A stretch of 39,291 nt of DNA from Nitrobacter sp. 62-23 (GCF_001897285.1 NZ_MKSM01000130.1:1-39291); one strand, 5' to 3'. Shown: positions 1 through 8,751, counted from the first letter of the stretch. Numbers and translations: made by a program. The notes: generated from the letters alone by a model not told the origin.

Positions 1-383
1 AGTTCGATCGCCAGCCGTCGTTGCTCGACGTCGTCGGAGAAACCCGGCGCCAGGATGCTGATGGCCTGCGGCATGAAAATCCACGCCGCGACGAGCAGAA
101 CGACCTGGGACAGGAATAGAAGCGTGAAGATGCGGTCGGCGAACAGTCGGGCCGACGCATCGCCCCCCTCGCCATGAACATGCGCATAGGCCGGAACGAA
201 CGCCGCGTTGAAGGCTCCCTCGGCGAAAATCGCACGGAAATGATTCGGCAGCCGCAACGCGACGAAGAAAGCATCAGCGACCGGCCCGGCGCCGAGAACC
301 GCAGCGAGCACGATGTCGCGCGCAAACCCCGTCAGCCGCGAGAGCAGCGTATATCCGCCGACGGTGAAAATGCGTCCAAGCAT
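1..383 (-). CDS. murJ: Lipid II flippase MurJ (MviN), N-terminal fragment
   Basis: The reverse strand from the ATG at 383 gives an open frame of 127 codons that runs off the left edge. It begins MLGRIFTVGGYTLLSR and contains the MurJ N-terminal signatures LTGFARD, GAGPVADAFFVALRLPN and FAEGAFNAAFVP, followed by a hydrophobic segment at about residues 88-105. MurJ belongs to the MOP superfamily and moves undecaprenyl-linked lipid II across the inner membrane for peptidoglycan synthesis. Only the first transmembrane helices are present; a full protein would have about 510-530 residues. The start lies 43 bases after the stop of the upstream aminotransferase gene on the same strand, so co-transcription is plausible. 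Identification is by motif and is firm. Confidence 0.93.
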   Translation of the reverse strand, partial: MLGRIFTVGGYTLLSRLTGFARDIVLAAVLGAGPVADAFFVALRLPNHFRAIFAEGAFNAAFVPAYAHVHGEGGDASARLFADRIFTLLFLSQVVLLVAAWIFMPQAISILAPGFSDDVEQRRLAIE

Positions 384-426
384 CCGGCGTTTCTACAGGA
401 TCGCCCCCCGGCGCAAAATGGCGAAA

Positions 427-1575
427 TCAGTTCGCAAGCGCGGCGCGCACAGCCTCGATAATCCGCTCCTGCGCCAATTCATCGAGGTAAGCATGCATCG
501 GCAGGCTGATGACCTCGCGCGACAGCCTTTCGCTGACGGCAAGACCTTCAGCGGCGACCGGGAAACTCCGGTACGCGGTCTGCTGGTGCAGCGATTTCGG
601 ATAATAGATCGCAGTCGGAACCCCCTGCGCTTTCAGAGTGGAGGCCAGCGCCCCGCGATCCCCGTTCGGCAGCCGGATGGTGTACTGCGCCCATACCGAC
701 ATGCAATCCGGCGCCACGCGGGGCACGATCGCAACATCCCCGAGAGCGTCGTTGTAACGCCGCGCCGCCGCGTCCCGCGCTGCGATCTCGTCGGGAAACA
801 CCTTAAGCTTCTCGATCAGGATCGCTGCCTGCATCGTATCGAGGCGTCCGGTCAGACCCAGCCGCACATTGTCGTACCTATCGGAGCCCTGCCCGTGCAC
901 GCGCACGCTACGCAACGTCTCCGCCAGTTCGTCATCGTCGGTGAAGATCGCGCCGCCGTCTCCGTAGCAGCCGAGCGGCTTGGCGGGGAAGAAACTGGTC
1001 GCGGTCGCAAGGCCGAACGTACCCAGCCGTTTCCCCTTATAGGTCGCGCCGAAACCTTGCGCGGCGTCATCGAGAACGAACATGCCCTCAGTCGCCGCCA
1101 CGGCTGCGACCGCATCATGATCGGCGGGCTGACCGAACAGATCGACGGGAATAATGGCCCTGGGCCGGAGGCCCTGCTTTTTCGCGACCGCGATGCCGCT
1201 CTTCAGCGAAGCGACATCGATATTGAACGTCGTCTCGTCGACATCGACGAACACCGGCGTGGCGCCGAGCAGCGCCACGACTTCGCCAGTCGCGCAGAAA
1301 GTGAATGTCGGACAGAGCACCGCGTCGCCGGGGCCGATGTCTTTCGCCATCAGCACCATCAGCAGCGCGTCTGTGCCGCTGGCGCAGGCCACCACATGCC
1401 GGGCGCCGGTGAATGCGGCCAGATCGGCTTCCAGGCAAGCGACTTCGGGACCATTGATGAACTGGCAATGCGTCAGCACCCGCGCAACCGCATCGTCGAT
1501 ACGTTTGCCGAGACGGCGGCGCTGTTCGACGATATCAATGAACGGAATCGCCTTCGCAGGCATGTGCTGCTGCAT
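427..1575 (-). CDS. DegT/DnrJ/EryC1 PLP aminotransferase, candidate GnnB (UDP-3-keto-GlcNAc transaminase)
   Basis: 382 residues, the usual size for fold-type I sugar aminotransferases of the DegT family. Visible signatures are the N-terminal IPFIDIVEQRR, the cofactor loop CASGTDALLM, the aspartate segment LDDAAQGFGA and the PLP-lysine segment SFFPAKPLGCYGDGGA. The family converts a keto sugar nucleotide to an amino sugar with glutamate as donor. It starts 16 bases after the stop of a Gfo/Idh dehydrogenase; such a pair makes 3-amino sugars. Two known pairs fit: GnnA/GnnB (UDP-GlcNAc to the 3-amino derivative for lipid A) and WbpB/WbpE or WlbA/WlbC (on UDP-GlcNAcA, for O-antigen). No 2-epimerase, UDP-GlcNAc dehydrogenase or acetyltransferase gene is adjacent, and this lineage carries diaminoglucose in lipid A, so GnnB is favoured by inference. 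The family call is firm; the substrate is not. Confidence 0.85.
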   Translation of the reverse strand: MQQHMPAKAIPFIDIVEQRRRLGKRIDDAVARVLTHCQFINGPEVACLEADLAAFTGARHVVACASGTDALLMVLMAKDIGPGDAVLCPTFTFCATGEVVALLGATPVFVDVDETTFNIDVASLKSGIAVAKKQGLRPRAIIPVDLFGQPADHDAVAAVAATEGMFVLDDAAQGFGATYKGKRLGTFGLATATSFFPAKPLGCYGDGGAIFTDDDELAETLRSVRVHGQGSDRYDNVRLGLTGRLDTMQAAILIEKLKVFPDEIAARDAAARRYNDALGDVAIVPRVAPDCMSVWAQYTIRLPNGDRGALASTLKAQGVPTAIYYPKSLHQQTAYRSFPVAAEGLAVSERLSREVISLPMHAYLDELAQERIIEAVRAALAN

Positions 1576-1591
1576 TCAATCCTCTGGACGA

Positions 1592-2602
1592 TCAGCCGGC
1601 CACGCGGCGCGGAGCCGGCCGCACCGGCGGCGCGACGGAAGACGGCGCTTCGAGGCACTTGATCGCGATCTCGAGGCTGGCGACACCTTCGCCGCCACTG
1701 ACCGCCGGTGCCTTGCCCGAACGCACCGCATCGACGAACGCGATCAGTTCGGCGCGCAAAGGTTCGTCATGGCCGACCGGGAGGTGACGCATGGAATAGC
1801 TGCCGTCAGGCTGGAAACCGAAGCATTCGGTGACCTGGCGGGTCAGCAGATCGCCCATGATGTATTTGCCGCGGGTGGCGACCGTAACGCTGCGGGCCTT
1901 GAACGGCGTCAGCCAGTTCGTATTGATATGCGCGAGCACGCCCGACGCGGTCCGGAACTGAAGCAGTGCGATATCCTCGCGCTCGGCGACGGCGCTGGAA
2001 AGCTGGGGCTGCACGTCGATGATTTCCGATTCGGTGAACCAGCGGATCAGGTCGATGTCATGCACGGCAAGGTCGATCACGACACCGACATTCGACATGC
2101 GCGGCGGAAACGGACCAACCCGTGTGATCGCGATCGAAAGAATATCCTCGCCTTTGATCGCCTGCTTGATGGCTGCGACCGCCGGATTGAAGCGCTCGAC
2201 ATGGCCGACCATCAAAGTGAGGCCGGCGCGCTGGGCGGCGGTGACGATCTTGCAGCCTTCCTCCACCGTCGAAGCGATCGGCTTCTCGACCAGAATGTGA
2301 ACGCCGCGCTCGATGCAGGCCAGCGCCAGCTCGCAATGGAGGTGTGTCGGCGCCGCGATGGTGACCGCATCGACACCGGCCGCCATCAGCTCTTCGAACG
2401 TCGCGAATGTCCGGCATCCGATCATCTCGGCCGCACGAGTGCGGTGCGCGGCCAAGGGGTCAACAATGCCGGCAAACCTGACCCCGGCGAGACCGGCCAG
2501 CACGCGACCGTGATTGCTGCCCATGATACCGGCGCCGATCACGCCGACACGCAGCACACGCTCCGCTCCTGCAGTTTTCAATGCAGATGGCTTCGAACTC
2601 AT
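1592..2602 (-). CDS. Gfo/Idh/MocA oxidoreductase, candidate GnnA (UDP-GlcNAc 3-dehydrogenase)
   Basis: 336 residues from the ATG at 2602. The frame stays open upstream to 2677, but that extension lies in AT-rich intergenic sequence, and the Rossmann fold (VGVIGAGIMGSNHGRV) begins about 18 residues after the 2602 start, as is usual. Other signatures are the catalytic ILVEKPIAS motif, VGHVERFNP, and DLAVHDIDLIRWF. The family oxidises or reduces sugar hydroxyls with NAD(P). Its partner just downstream is a DegT aminotransferase, so the two probably oxidise and then transaminate one sugar carbon, C3 of UDP-GlcNAc or of UDP-GlcNAcA. GnnA in lipid A diaminoglucose synthesis is the preferred reading given the lineage; a WbpB/WlbA role in O-antigen is the alternative. 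Confidence 0.85.
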   Translation of the reverse strand: MSSKPSALKTAGAERVLRVGVIGAGIMGSNHGRVLAGLAGVRFAGIVDPLAAHRTRAAEMIGCRTFATFEELMAAGVDAVTIAAPTHLHCELALACIERGVHILVEKPIASTVEEGCKIVTAAQRAGLTLMVGHVERFNPAVAAIKQAIKGEDILSIAITRVGPFPPRMSNVGVVIDLAVHDIDLIRWFTESEIIDVQPQLSSAVAEREDIALLQFRTASGVLAHINTNWLTPFKARSVTVATRGKYIMGDLLTRQVTECFGFQPDGSYSMRHLPVGHDEPLRAELIAFVDAVRSGKAPAVSGGEGVASLEIAIKCLEAPSSVAPPVRPAPRRVAG

Positions 2603-2936
2603 CAGATACCCCGAAAATCGACGGCTGGCGCGTATTCCGCAAAAATGAATACCGGTTTTAGCAATCAGAATACGCACAAGTTATTGGTTGAGAGTATTTT
2701 CTCTCGGCTAACCGGATTTCGCTTAGCCGGAAAATGCTCTGGGCTCCCCGAAGCCCGTCCATGCGCTCTCCCTAGCACGCCATAGCGAAAGTGGCGATTA
2801 GAGGAATAACAATCCCAACACGTTTTGATTCAAAGAATTACAATGATAGAAACTTGCAGGACACATGACGGCATCCCTGAAACCGGGCCTGGATAGTGTT
2901 TCCACAGGATAGCTGATTCGTTCCGGCGGCGGCAGC
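2603..2936. other. 334-base gap between manC-like and gnnA-like genes
   Basis: No convincing gene is seen. The stretch is clearly richer in A and T than its surroundings, contains an inverted repeat at 2692-2739, and probably holds the promoter of the gnnA-gnnB-murJ unit, whose first start is at 2602. I could not define -35 and -10 boxes with confidence. Confidence 0.5.
2692..2739. repeat. Intergenic inverted repeat (GAGCATTTTCCGG type)
   Basis: The left arm at 2692-2711 (GAGTATTTTCTCTCGGCTAA) pairs with the right arm at 2723-2739 (TTAGCCGGAAAATGCTC), with a 3-base bulge and one mismatch. The core GCATTTTCCGG recurs at 4381-4391, so this is one member of a dispersed family. Confidence 0.7.
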
Positions 2937-4361
2937 TCAGCCTCGCTGATAGTCATCCTCGATCCGGATGATGTCGTCCTCGCCGAGATAGCTGCCAGTC
3001 TGCACCTCGATCAGTTCCAGAGGAATCTTGCCGGGGTTTTCCAGCCGGTGGATGGCTCCGATCGGAATATAGATCGATTCGTTCTCGTGAACGGTCTTGA
3101 TCAGATCATCGATCGTCACCCTGGCGGCGCCCCGGACCACGATCCAGTGCTCGGAGCGATGATGATGTTTTTGCAGCGACAATCGCTCGCCGGCCTTCAC
3201 CGTGATATGCTTGACCTGATGCCGCTCGCCCCTGTCGATCGACTGATAGGCGCCCCATGGCCGATGGACCCGCAGATGCTCTTCGGTGACCTGCGGCGCC
3301 ACGGCCTTCAACTTCGCGACCAGACGTTTCAGCCCGTTGGCGTCCTTCTGGCGGGAGACCAGCACGGCATCCTGTGTCGCCACCACCACGAGATCGTCGA
3401 CGCCTTCCAGCGCGACCAATGCCTTGTCGGTTGAGATATTGCAGTTGCGGGAATCCTCGAACACCGCGGCCCCTTGCGCCGCATTGCCTTCGCTGTCCTT
3501 GTCCGACAGCTCCCACACCGCGCGCCACGAGCCGACGTCCGACCAGCCGCAATCGACCGGCACAACGGCGGCATGCGCGGTCTTCTCCATCACCGCGTAA
3601 TCGATGGAAATCGCCTGCGCCTTCGCGAAGGCGTCGGGGTCGAGCGTGACGAAGCCGAGATCCCGGCCGGCATGCGCCACGGCATCCGACACTGTCCGAA
3701 CACTCTCGGGATCGACGTTGCGATATTCATCGAGCAGCATTGCCGCGCGGAACATGAAGTTGCCGCTATTCCAGAGATAACCCGCCTCGACATAGGCTGC
3801 GGCGGTTCGCGGATCGGGCTTCTCGACGAACGTCGTCACCGCGCGCACCTCGCCCGCGATCACCGCGCCGGGGCTGATGTAGCCGTACTCGGTCGCCGCC
3901 CGCTCCGGTCGGACGCCGAAGGTCACGATGCGGCCGGCATTGGCGGCAGCCAGGCCCTCACGGCAGGCGGAGAGGAACGCATCGGTGTCGCGCACCACAT
4001 GATCTGCAGCGAGCGCAAGCACGACGGCGTCGCTGTCACGCGTCTGCGCGAAAACGGCGCCCGCAACGATCGCCGGGCCGGAATCGCGCCGCGCCGGCTC
4101 CAGCAGGATGTCTGCCTCAAGCCCGATCTCCGCAAGCTGTTCCAGCACCATGAAACGGTAGGCGGCGTTGGTGATCACAATCGGCCGTTCGAACAGCGCC
4201 GGATCGGAAACCCGCCGCAGCGTATCCTGAAACGTCGAACGCGATCCGAACAGCGGCAGAAACTGCTTCGGGCGCCCCTCCCGCGATGCCGGCCACAGCC
4301 TTGTTCCCGCGCCGCCGCACATGACCAGGGGGACGATATGCTCACTCACGACCATCTCCAC
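2937..4361 (-). CDS. manC: Mannose-1-phosphate guanylyltransferase / mannose-6-phosphate isomerase (ManC/AlgA type)
   Basis: 474 residues from the first GTG; the family is about 470. The N-terminal nucleotidyltransferase domain shows CGGAGTRLWPASREGRPKQF, the FVEKP motif and GYLWNSGNFMFRA. The C-terminal type II isomerase cupin shows KHHHRSEHWIVVRGAA, IPIGAIHRLENPG and LIEVQTGSYLGEDDI. It would make GDP-mannose from mannose-1-phosphate and GTP, and mannose-6-phosphate from fructose-6-phosphate, for O-antigen or exopolysaccharide. The start is uncertain: GTG at 4361, ATG at 4355 and GTG at 4349 are all in frame. The GTG at 4349 (protein MSEHIVPLVM) has a GGAG six bases upstream and may be the true start. 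It is flanked on both sides by repeat-bearing gaps, so it is probably its own unit. Confidence 0.94.
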   Translation of the reverse strand: MEMVVSEHIVPLVMCGGAGTRLWPASREGRPKQFLPLFGSRSTFQDTLRRVSDPALFERPIVITNAAYRFMVLEQLAEIGLEADILLEPARRDSGPAIVAGAVFAQTRDSDAVVLALAADHVVRDTDAFLSACREGLAAANAGRIVTFGVRPERAATEYGYISPGAVIAGEVRAVTTFVEKPDPRTAAAYVEAGYLWNSGNFMFRAAMLLDEYRNVDPESVRTVSDAVAHAGRDLGFVTLDPDAFAKAQAISIDYAVMEKTAHAAVVPVDCGWSDVGSWRAVWELSDKDSEGNAAQGAAVFEDSRNCNISTDKALVALEGVDDLVVVATQDAVLVSRQKDANGLKRLVAKLKAVAPQVTEEHLRVHRPWGAYQSIDRGERHQVKHITVKAGERLSLQKHHHRSEHWIVVRGAARVTIDDLIKTVHENESIYIPIGAIHRLENPGKIPLELIEVQTGSYLGEDDIIRIEDDYQRG

Positions 4362-4377
4362 ATTCTGATGTGTCCAT

Positions 4378-4510
4378 TAGAGCATTTTCCGGCGAAGCGG
4401 ATACCGGTTCGCTAAGAAGATGCGACCAGACAATCCAGAGCGAAAAGAAAAATATATAGCGGCTTTCCGTGCGCACTCCCGCTCCAAAACACTGGAATCG
4501 AGCACGGTAT
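4378..4510. repeat. Composite intergenic repeat between epimerase and manC-like genes
   Basis: Two repeat modules lie together. The first, at 4379-4412, is an AGAGCATTTTCCGG element followed by GCGAAGCGGATACCGGTTCGC, a form seen widely between rhizobial genes. The second, at 4437-4506, is closely related to 12865-12935: both read AGAGCG, then TAGCGG(C/T)TTTCCG, then TCCCGCTC and GGAATCGA. No open frame of interest is present. Confidence 0.75.
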
Positions 4511-4540
4511 GTTCGGGATGCAAAGGTGAAAATCGGGCCA

Positions 4541-5551
4541 CTATCCGACCTGATGATAGCGACAATACCAGGTTGCAAAACGATGGATGCCGTCTTCAAG
4601 AGATGTCGAGGGACGAAAGCCGACCTCGCGCGTAAGATCGTCGATATCTGCGAATGTGGCCTGCACATCGCCCGGCTGCATGGGCAGCATCTCCTTTGGT
4701 GCCGTCCGTCCGAACTCCTTCTCCAGGAGCGCGACGACACTCATCAATTCCGCCGGCTTGTTGTTGCCGATGTTGTAAATGCGCCAGGGGGCTGAACTCG
4801 TGCCGGGATCCTGAGCACCGTTCGCTTCGCCGTGCGGAACATGATCGATCAGGCGGATAACGGCCTCAACGATGTCGTCAACATAGGTGAAATCACGTCG
4901 CATGTTGCCGTGATTGAACAGCTTGATCGGCTGTCCGCCGACGATCGCGTCAGCGAACCTGTAGAGCGCCATGTCTGGCCGGTACCACGGCCCGTAAACC
5001 GTGAAGAAGCGCAATCCCGTTATCGGCATGCGGTAGAGGTGACTGTAGGCATGCGCCATCAGTTCGTTGGATTTCTTCGTCGCCGCGTACAGACTGACCG
5101 GATGGTCGACATTGTCGTGGACGGAAAACGGAAGCTTTGTGTTGGCGCCGTAAACGGAGGACGACGAAGCGAACAGCAAATGAGGGCACCCGGCGTGTCG
5201 GCATCCTTCAAGGACATTGGCAAAGGCCGTGAGATTTGAATCGACGTAGGCGTCCGGATTTTGCAACGAATAGCGCACGCCGGCCTGGGCCGCGAGATGG
5301 ATCACGACCGACAGGCGATTTTCCGCGAACAGGGAGGCCGTCACCGCGCGGTCGGCAAGATCGGCCTTGACGAAGCGAAAACGCGGGTGCTTGCGCAGGA
5401 TGTCGAGCCGGCCCTCCTTGAGCGCGGGATCGTAGTAGCTGTTGAGATTGTCGATTCCGACAATCCGGCGCCCCTGCTCCAGGAGCCGGCCAGCGACATG
5501 GAATCCGATGAACCCCGCCGCTCCAGTGACCAGTATCGGGTGATCCGACAT
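4541..5551 (-). CDS. NAD-dependent epimerase, UDP-glucuronate 4-epimerase-like
   Basis: 336 residues, extended short-chain dehydrogenase fold. Signatures are ILVTGAAGFIGFHVAGRLL at the NAD site, HLAAQAGVRYS, the SSSSVYGAN strand, the catalytic Tyr/Lys as YAATKKSNE, and GLRFFTVYGPWYRPDMA. The YDPALKEGRL segment and the RPDMA motif are characteristic of bacterial UDP-glucuronate 4-epimerases, which interconvert UDP-GlcA and UDP-GalA. The ATG at 5551 has AGGAG five bases upstream, so the start is secure. UDP-galacturonate would feed LPS core, lipid A or O-antigen galacturonate residues. The gene is divergent from the UPF0104-type gene at 5776. The exact substrate cannot be proven from sequence. 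Confidence 0.88.
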   Translation of the reverse strand: MSDHPILVTGAAGFIGFHVAGRLLEQGRRIVGIDNLNSYYDPALKEGRLDILRKHPRFRFVKADLADRAVTASLFAENRLSVVIHLAAQAGVRYSLQNPDAYVDSNLTAFANVLEGCRHAGCPHLLFASSSSVYGANTKLPFSVHDNVDHPVSLYAATKKSNELMAHAYSHLYRMPITGLRFFTVYGPWYRPDMALYRFADAIVGGQPIKLFNHGNMRRDFTYVDDIVEAVIRLIDHVPHGEANGAQDPGTSSAPWRIYNIGNNKPAELMSVVALLEKEFGRTAPKEMLPMQPGDVQATFADIDDLTREVGFRPSTSLEDGIHRFATWYCRYHQVG

Positions 5552-5775
5552 TTCTCTCCTCAGGACCCCCTCAGGGTCTACGGGCGTACCGGTTGTGCCG
5601 GCCCGACGTGGTCGTCGCGTCTTCTTTTACCGAATGGCGGCCCGATGGCGTGGAAGGAGAGCGCGCGTCTGCCGCCCGACTATTGCCAGACACCGTCCAA
5701 AACCATACCAAGGCAGCGGGACCATCGATCGCCCGAAAGTTCCAGACGACATTAACCTCAGCACACACGAGCGCA
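5552..5775. promoter_or_regulatory. Divergent intergenic region (epimerase / UPF0104 gene)
   Basis: These 224 bases separate two divergently oriented genes and should contain both promoters. The frame of the rightward gene stays open back to a TTG at 5593, but that extension is hydrophilic and unlike the family. I do not see clear -35/-10 boxes. Confidence 0.4.
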
Positions 5776-6735
5776 ATGCGCCAGATCCTGCTTTCAACGG
5801 CAAAAATACTGGTCTCATCTGCCTTGCTCTACCTTGCGCTCCGCAAGGTTGATCTCTCCGAACTCGTCTCGCGCCTTGGTTTCGACGGTGCGGGATGGAT
5901 CGCCCTTGCCGTCGCCATGACATTGCTGCAGGTCCTTACCAGCGCCCTGCGCTGGCGGGAAATCAGTTCCGACTGCGGCGCGCCGCTCACGGTCGCTCGG
6001 GCGGTGCGCTACTGCATGATCGGCTCGTTCTTCAACCAGACGCTGCCCTCGTCGATCGGCGGCGACGCCATGCGGCTCTGGCTGGTCGGACAGGGGCCGG
6101 CGGGCTGGCGCGCTGCGGCCTATTCGATCTTCGTTGACCGCGCGATCGGCCTGATCGCGCTCGCCGTGCTGATCGTTGCCAGTCTGCCATGGAGTTACCG
6201 GCTGATCGGCGATCCCCAGGGGCGGCTTGCGCTGCTGTTGGTCGATTTCGCCGCGCTGGCCGCAGGCGGCGGCTTCCTGCTTCTCGGCAGACTGCATTGG
6301 CCATGGCTCGGAAATATCAGGGCGATAAGCCATCTTCGCGCCTGTTCAATCATCACCGGCCATGCCCTTTTCGGGCGCGGACGCGGGCTGAAGATCGCGT
6401 TTCTGTCGCTGTTCATCCATGTCCAGGCCATCGTGATCGCATGGTGCGTCGTGCGCGCGATCGCCGCGCCGATCCATTTCAGCGAGATCTTCCTGCTCAT
6501 TCCTCCGGTCATGCTGATTACGATGCTGCCGATCTCGATCGCCGGTTGGGGCGTGCGCGAGGCTTCCATGGCGCTGATTTTCGGCTACGCCGGACTGGCG
6601 ACCAGCGAAGGCGTCAACGTCTCGCTCCTGTACGGCACGGTATTTTTCGCCGTCGGCGCGCTCGGAGGGCTCGTCTGGATCTTCAGCGTCGAGCGGGCCG
6701 AGAAGAGACCGGTGTCGATCGAACTGACAGAGTGA
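5776..6735 (+). CDS. UPF0104 / lysylphosphatidylglycerol synthase-like integral membrane protein
   Basis: 319 residues from the ATG at 5776. The protein is almost wholly hydrophobic, with about seven to eight predicted membrane spans. It has the family's hallmarks: an N-terminal LALRKVDLSEL segment, then LRWREI, then a SFFNQTLPSSIGGDAMRLWL motif, VDRAIGLIAL, and a late MLPISIAGWGVREAS. This family (YbhN, AglD, MprF N-terminal half) is found beside glycan and lipid genes and is thought to act as a lipid or isoprenoid-linked substrate translocase; none of this is shown here. The start at 5776 was chosen because the longer reading from TTG 5593 adds 61 unrelated residues. The stop is 32 bases from the convergent capD-like gene. 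Function in LPS or polysaccharide export is inferred from location only. Confidence 0.85.
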   Translation: MRQILLSTAKILVSSALLYLALRKVDLSELVSRLGFDGAGWIALAVAMTLLQVLTSALRWREISSDCGAPLTVARAVRYCMIGSFFNQTLPSSIGGDAMRLWLVGQGPAGWRAAAYSIFVDRAIGLIALAVLIVASLPWSYRLIGDPQGRLALLLVDFAALAAGGGFLLLGRLHWPWLGNIRAISHLRACSIITGHALFGRGRGLKIAFLSLFIHVQAIVIAWCVVRAIAAPIHFSEIFLLIPPVMLITMLPISIAGWGVREASMALIFGYAGLATSEGVNVSLLYGTVFFAVGALGGLVWIFSVERAEKRPVSIELTE

Positions 6736-6767
6736 TCAACGCGAACATCAAGCGAGCACCGGCACCG

Positions 6768-8675
6768 TCAGGGATGCGTCCCGAATTCCGGCACGGCATC
6801 CTTCAACACCGAACGGATCTTCGCCTTGTTCTCGCTGGCGACGGCTTCCTTCAGGTCCGCGATCCATTTGTGCAGCATGTCCATCGGCGGCTCGTTCGGC
6901 TTCGCCGCCAAAATCCCCGGCAGGCCGATCTCGATCGTCGGTTCCTCGCTTGCAAACAGGATTTCATTCAATCGCTCCCCCGGCCTCACGCCGGTGAAGA
7001 CGATTTCGATGTCATGGTGGGGTTGCAGGCCCGACAGGCTGATCATGCGCTCGGCGAGATCGACGATCTTCACCGGCTGGCCCATGTTCAGCACATAAAC
7101 CGATACGTCGTGCCGTTCCGTCATCGCCGCGTGGCTCGCCGCAGTGATGACGAGATCGCAGGCTTCGCGGATCGTCATGAAATAGCGAACCATATCGGGA
7201 TGCGTGACGGTCACCGGGCCGCCGGCTTCGATCTGCGCCTTGAATTTCGGCACCACCGATCCGTTCGACGCCAGCACGTTGCCGAAGCGGACCGAAATCA
7301 GGCGCATCGGAATCTTGTCGTCGGCGCGTTGCGCCAACTCGCGGTCGAGCGCCTGGCAGTACATCTCGGCAAAACGCTTGGTGAGCCCGAGCATCGAGAC
7401 CGGCTCGATCGCCTTGTCGGTCGAGATCATCACCATGGCTTCGGCGCCCGCCGCCAGCGCCGCATCGGCGACGTTGACCGAGCCGAAGATGTTGGTCTTG
7501 ACGCCCTCGCTCCAGTCTCGTTCGAGAATGGGCACGTGTTTGAGCGCCGCCGCGTGAAACACGATGTCGGGCTTGAATTCGTTCATCAGGCGCATCAGTC
7601 GCTCGCGGTCGCGAATGTCGGCGATGCGACCGTCCACGACGGCGGTCCGGGTTCTCGTCTCCAGTTCCTCCATGATCGCGTAGAGCGCAGGTTCGGAATT
7701 CTCGATGATCAGCAGCCGGCTCGCGCCGAATGTCACGACGCGTTTGCAGATTTCGGATCCGATCGATCCGCCGCCGCCGGTCACGACGATCGACTTGTCC
7801 TTGATCAGCCCTCCGAGCCGCTCGTAGTCGATGGACCGGCTCGGGCGAAGCAGGAGATCCTCGACGGCAACCGGCGTCAGGCGGGGAATATCGCCTTCCT
7901 CGCCGAGCGACGGCAACCGGCTGACCTTCAGGCCCAGCTTGCGGCCCCGCGCAAGAACGGCCTCAGGCTGGGCTTCGGGCTCGAATGCCGAGGGCGTCAT
8001 GATGATACGCTTGATCGCGCTGCGCCGCTCGGCAAAGTCCGTGATCACGTCTTCGAGCTTGTCTACGGCGCCAAGGACCGGAACCCCGCGTATCGTCTGA
8101 CCAATGTCGGCGGCCGACGGCGACAGCAGACCGACCGGCCGCAAGTGCTTGACCGCGCCGCTCTCGACCGAACGCAAGAGAATTTCGGCATCGGCGGCGC
8201 GGCCGACCACGATGACCGGGGTCGCATCGTCAGCCTTGACGTGAACAAGGGTGCGCCTGTAGCGGAAATACCGATAGGTAAAGCGCGTGGCCGCGAGCAG
8301 GAATATCTGCAAGAGCCAGTACAGTATGATCGTCTTCTTTCCGAGAAAGAACGTGCCGTAGAGATTGGGCGCGATGACGATGTAGTCGAAGACAAGCACG
8401 ACAAATGATAGAATCGAGGATGCCTTGACGATGTTGAGGGCGTCCACGAGAGAAATGAACCGCCATTTTGTCGTCGTCAGATGAAAGACGTAAAAAACCA
8501 CGGCGCTGATGATCAGAAAATAGGGCAGCGCCTTCAGGAGCAGCGGCAAGCGCAAAGCAAAATCATGGCCGTCGAAACGGAAGTAGCAGCTCGCGAGCAT
8601 GGCCGCCACGACCGTTATCAGGTCATGAAGCGCGATCAGACCGTTTCGAGAGGTAAACTTTCGACGCAAAGTCAT
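6768..8675 (-). CDS. FlaA1/CapD/WbpM-type membrane nucleotide-sugar 4,6-dehydratase
   Basis: 635 residues from the ATG at 8675 (an in-frame TTG at 8699 would add eight). The N-terminal about 140 residues hold four membrane spans, a CoA-binding-like Rossmann domain (VIVVGRAADAE) follows, then a catalytic extended SDR domain from about residue 295 with VVTGGGGSIGSEICKR (300-308 core), FHAAALKHVPILE and STDKAIEPVSMLGLTKR. Relatives (WbpM, PglF, CapD) convert UDP-GlcNAc to the 4-keto-6-deoxy sugar that begins QuiNAc, bacillosamine or FucNAc synthesis. At the usual Tyr/Met position before TKR this protein has Leu429. It lies 76 bases after hldE on the same strand and may be co-transcribed. Likely role: O-antigen sugar synthesis at the inner membrane. 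Confidence 0.9.
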   Translation of the reverse strand: MTLRRKFTSRNGLIALHDLITVVAAMLASCYFRFDGHDFALRLPLLLKALPYFLIISAVVFYVFHLTTTKWRFISLVDALNIVKASSILSFVVLVFDYIVIAPNLYGTFFLGKKTIILYWLLQIFLLAATRFTYRYFRYRRTLVHVKADDATPVIVVGRAADAEILLRSVESGAVKHLRPVGLLSPSAADIGQTIRGVPVLGAVDKLEDVITDFAERRSAIKRIIMTPSAFEPEAQPEAVLARGRKLGLKVSRLPSLGEEGDIPRLTPVAVEDLLLRPSRSIDYERLGGLIKDKSIVVTGGGGSIGSEICKRVVTFGASRLLIIENSEPALYAIMEELETRTRTAVVDGRIADIRDRERLMRLMNEFKPDIVFHAAALKHVPILERDWSEGVKTNIFGSVNVADAALAAGAEAMVMISTDKAIEPVSMLGLTKRFAEMYCQALDRELAQRADDKIPMRLISVRFGNVLASNGSVVPKFKAQIEAGGPVTVTHPDMVRYFMTIREACDLVITAASHAAMTERHDVSVYVLNMGQPVKIVDLAERMISLSGLQPHHDIEIVFTGVRPGERLNEILFASEEPTIEIGLPGILAAKPNEPPMDMLHKWIADLKEAVASENKAKIRSVLKDAVPEFGTHP

Positions 8676-8751
8676 GAAGCGATGGTCCGGACGGCACAAG
8701 AAACGAAAACACGCTGGCCGCTGGGAAACTGGCCGCCGGGGAACAAGGCTC

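Noticed and set aside
6189-8408. 739-codon plus-strand open frame
   Set aside because: It overlaps the UPF0104-type gene and lies antisense to the dehydratase. Composition is that of a high-GC shadow frame.
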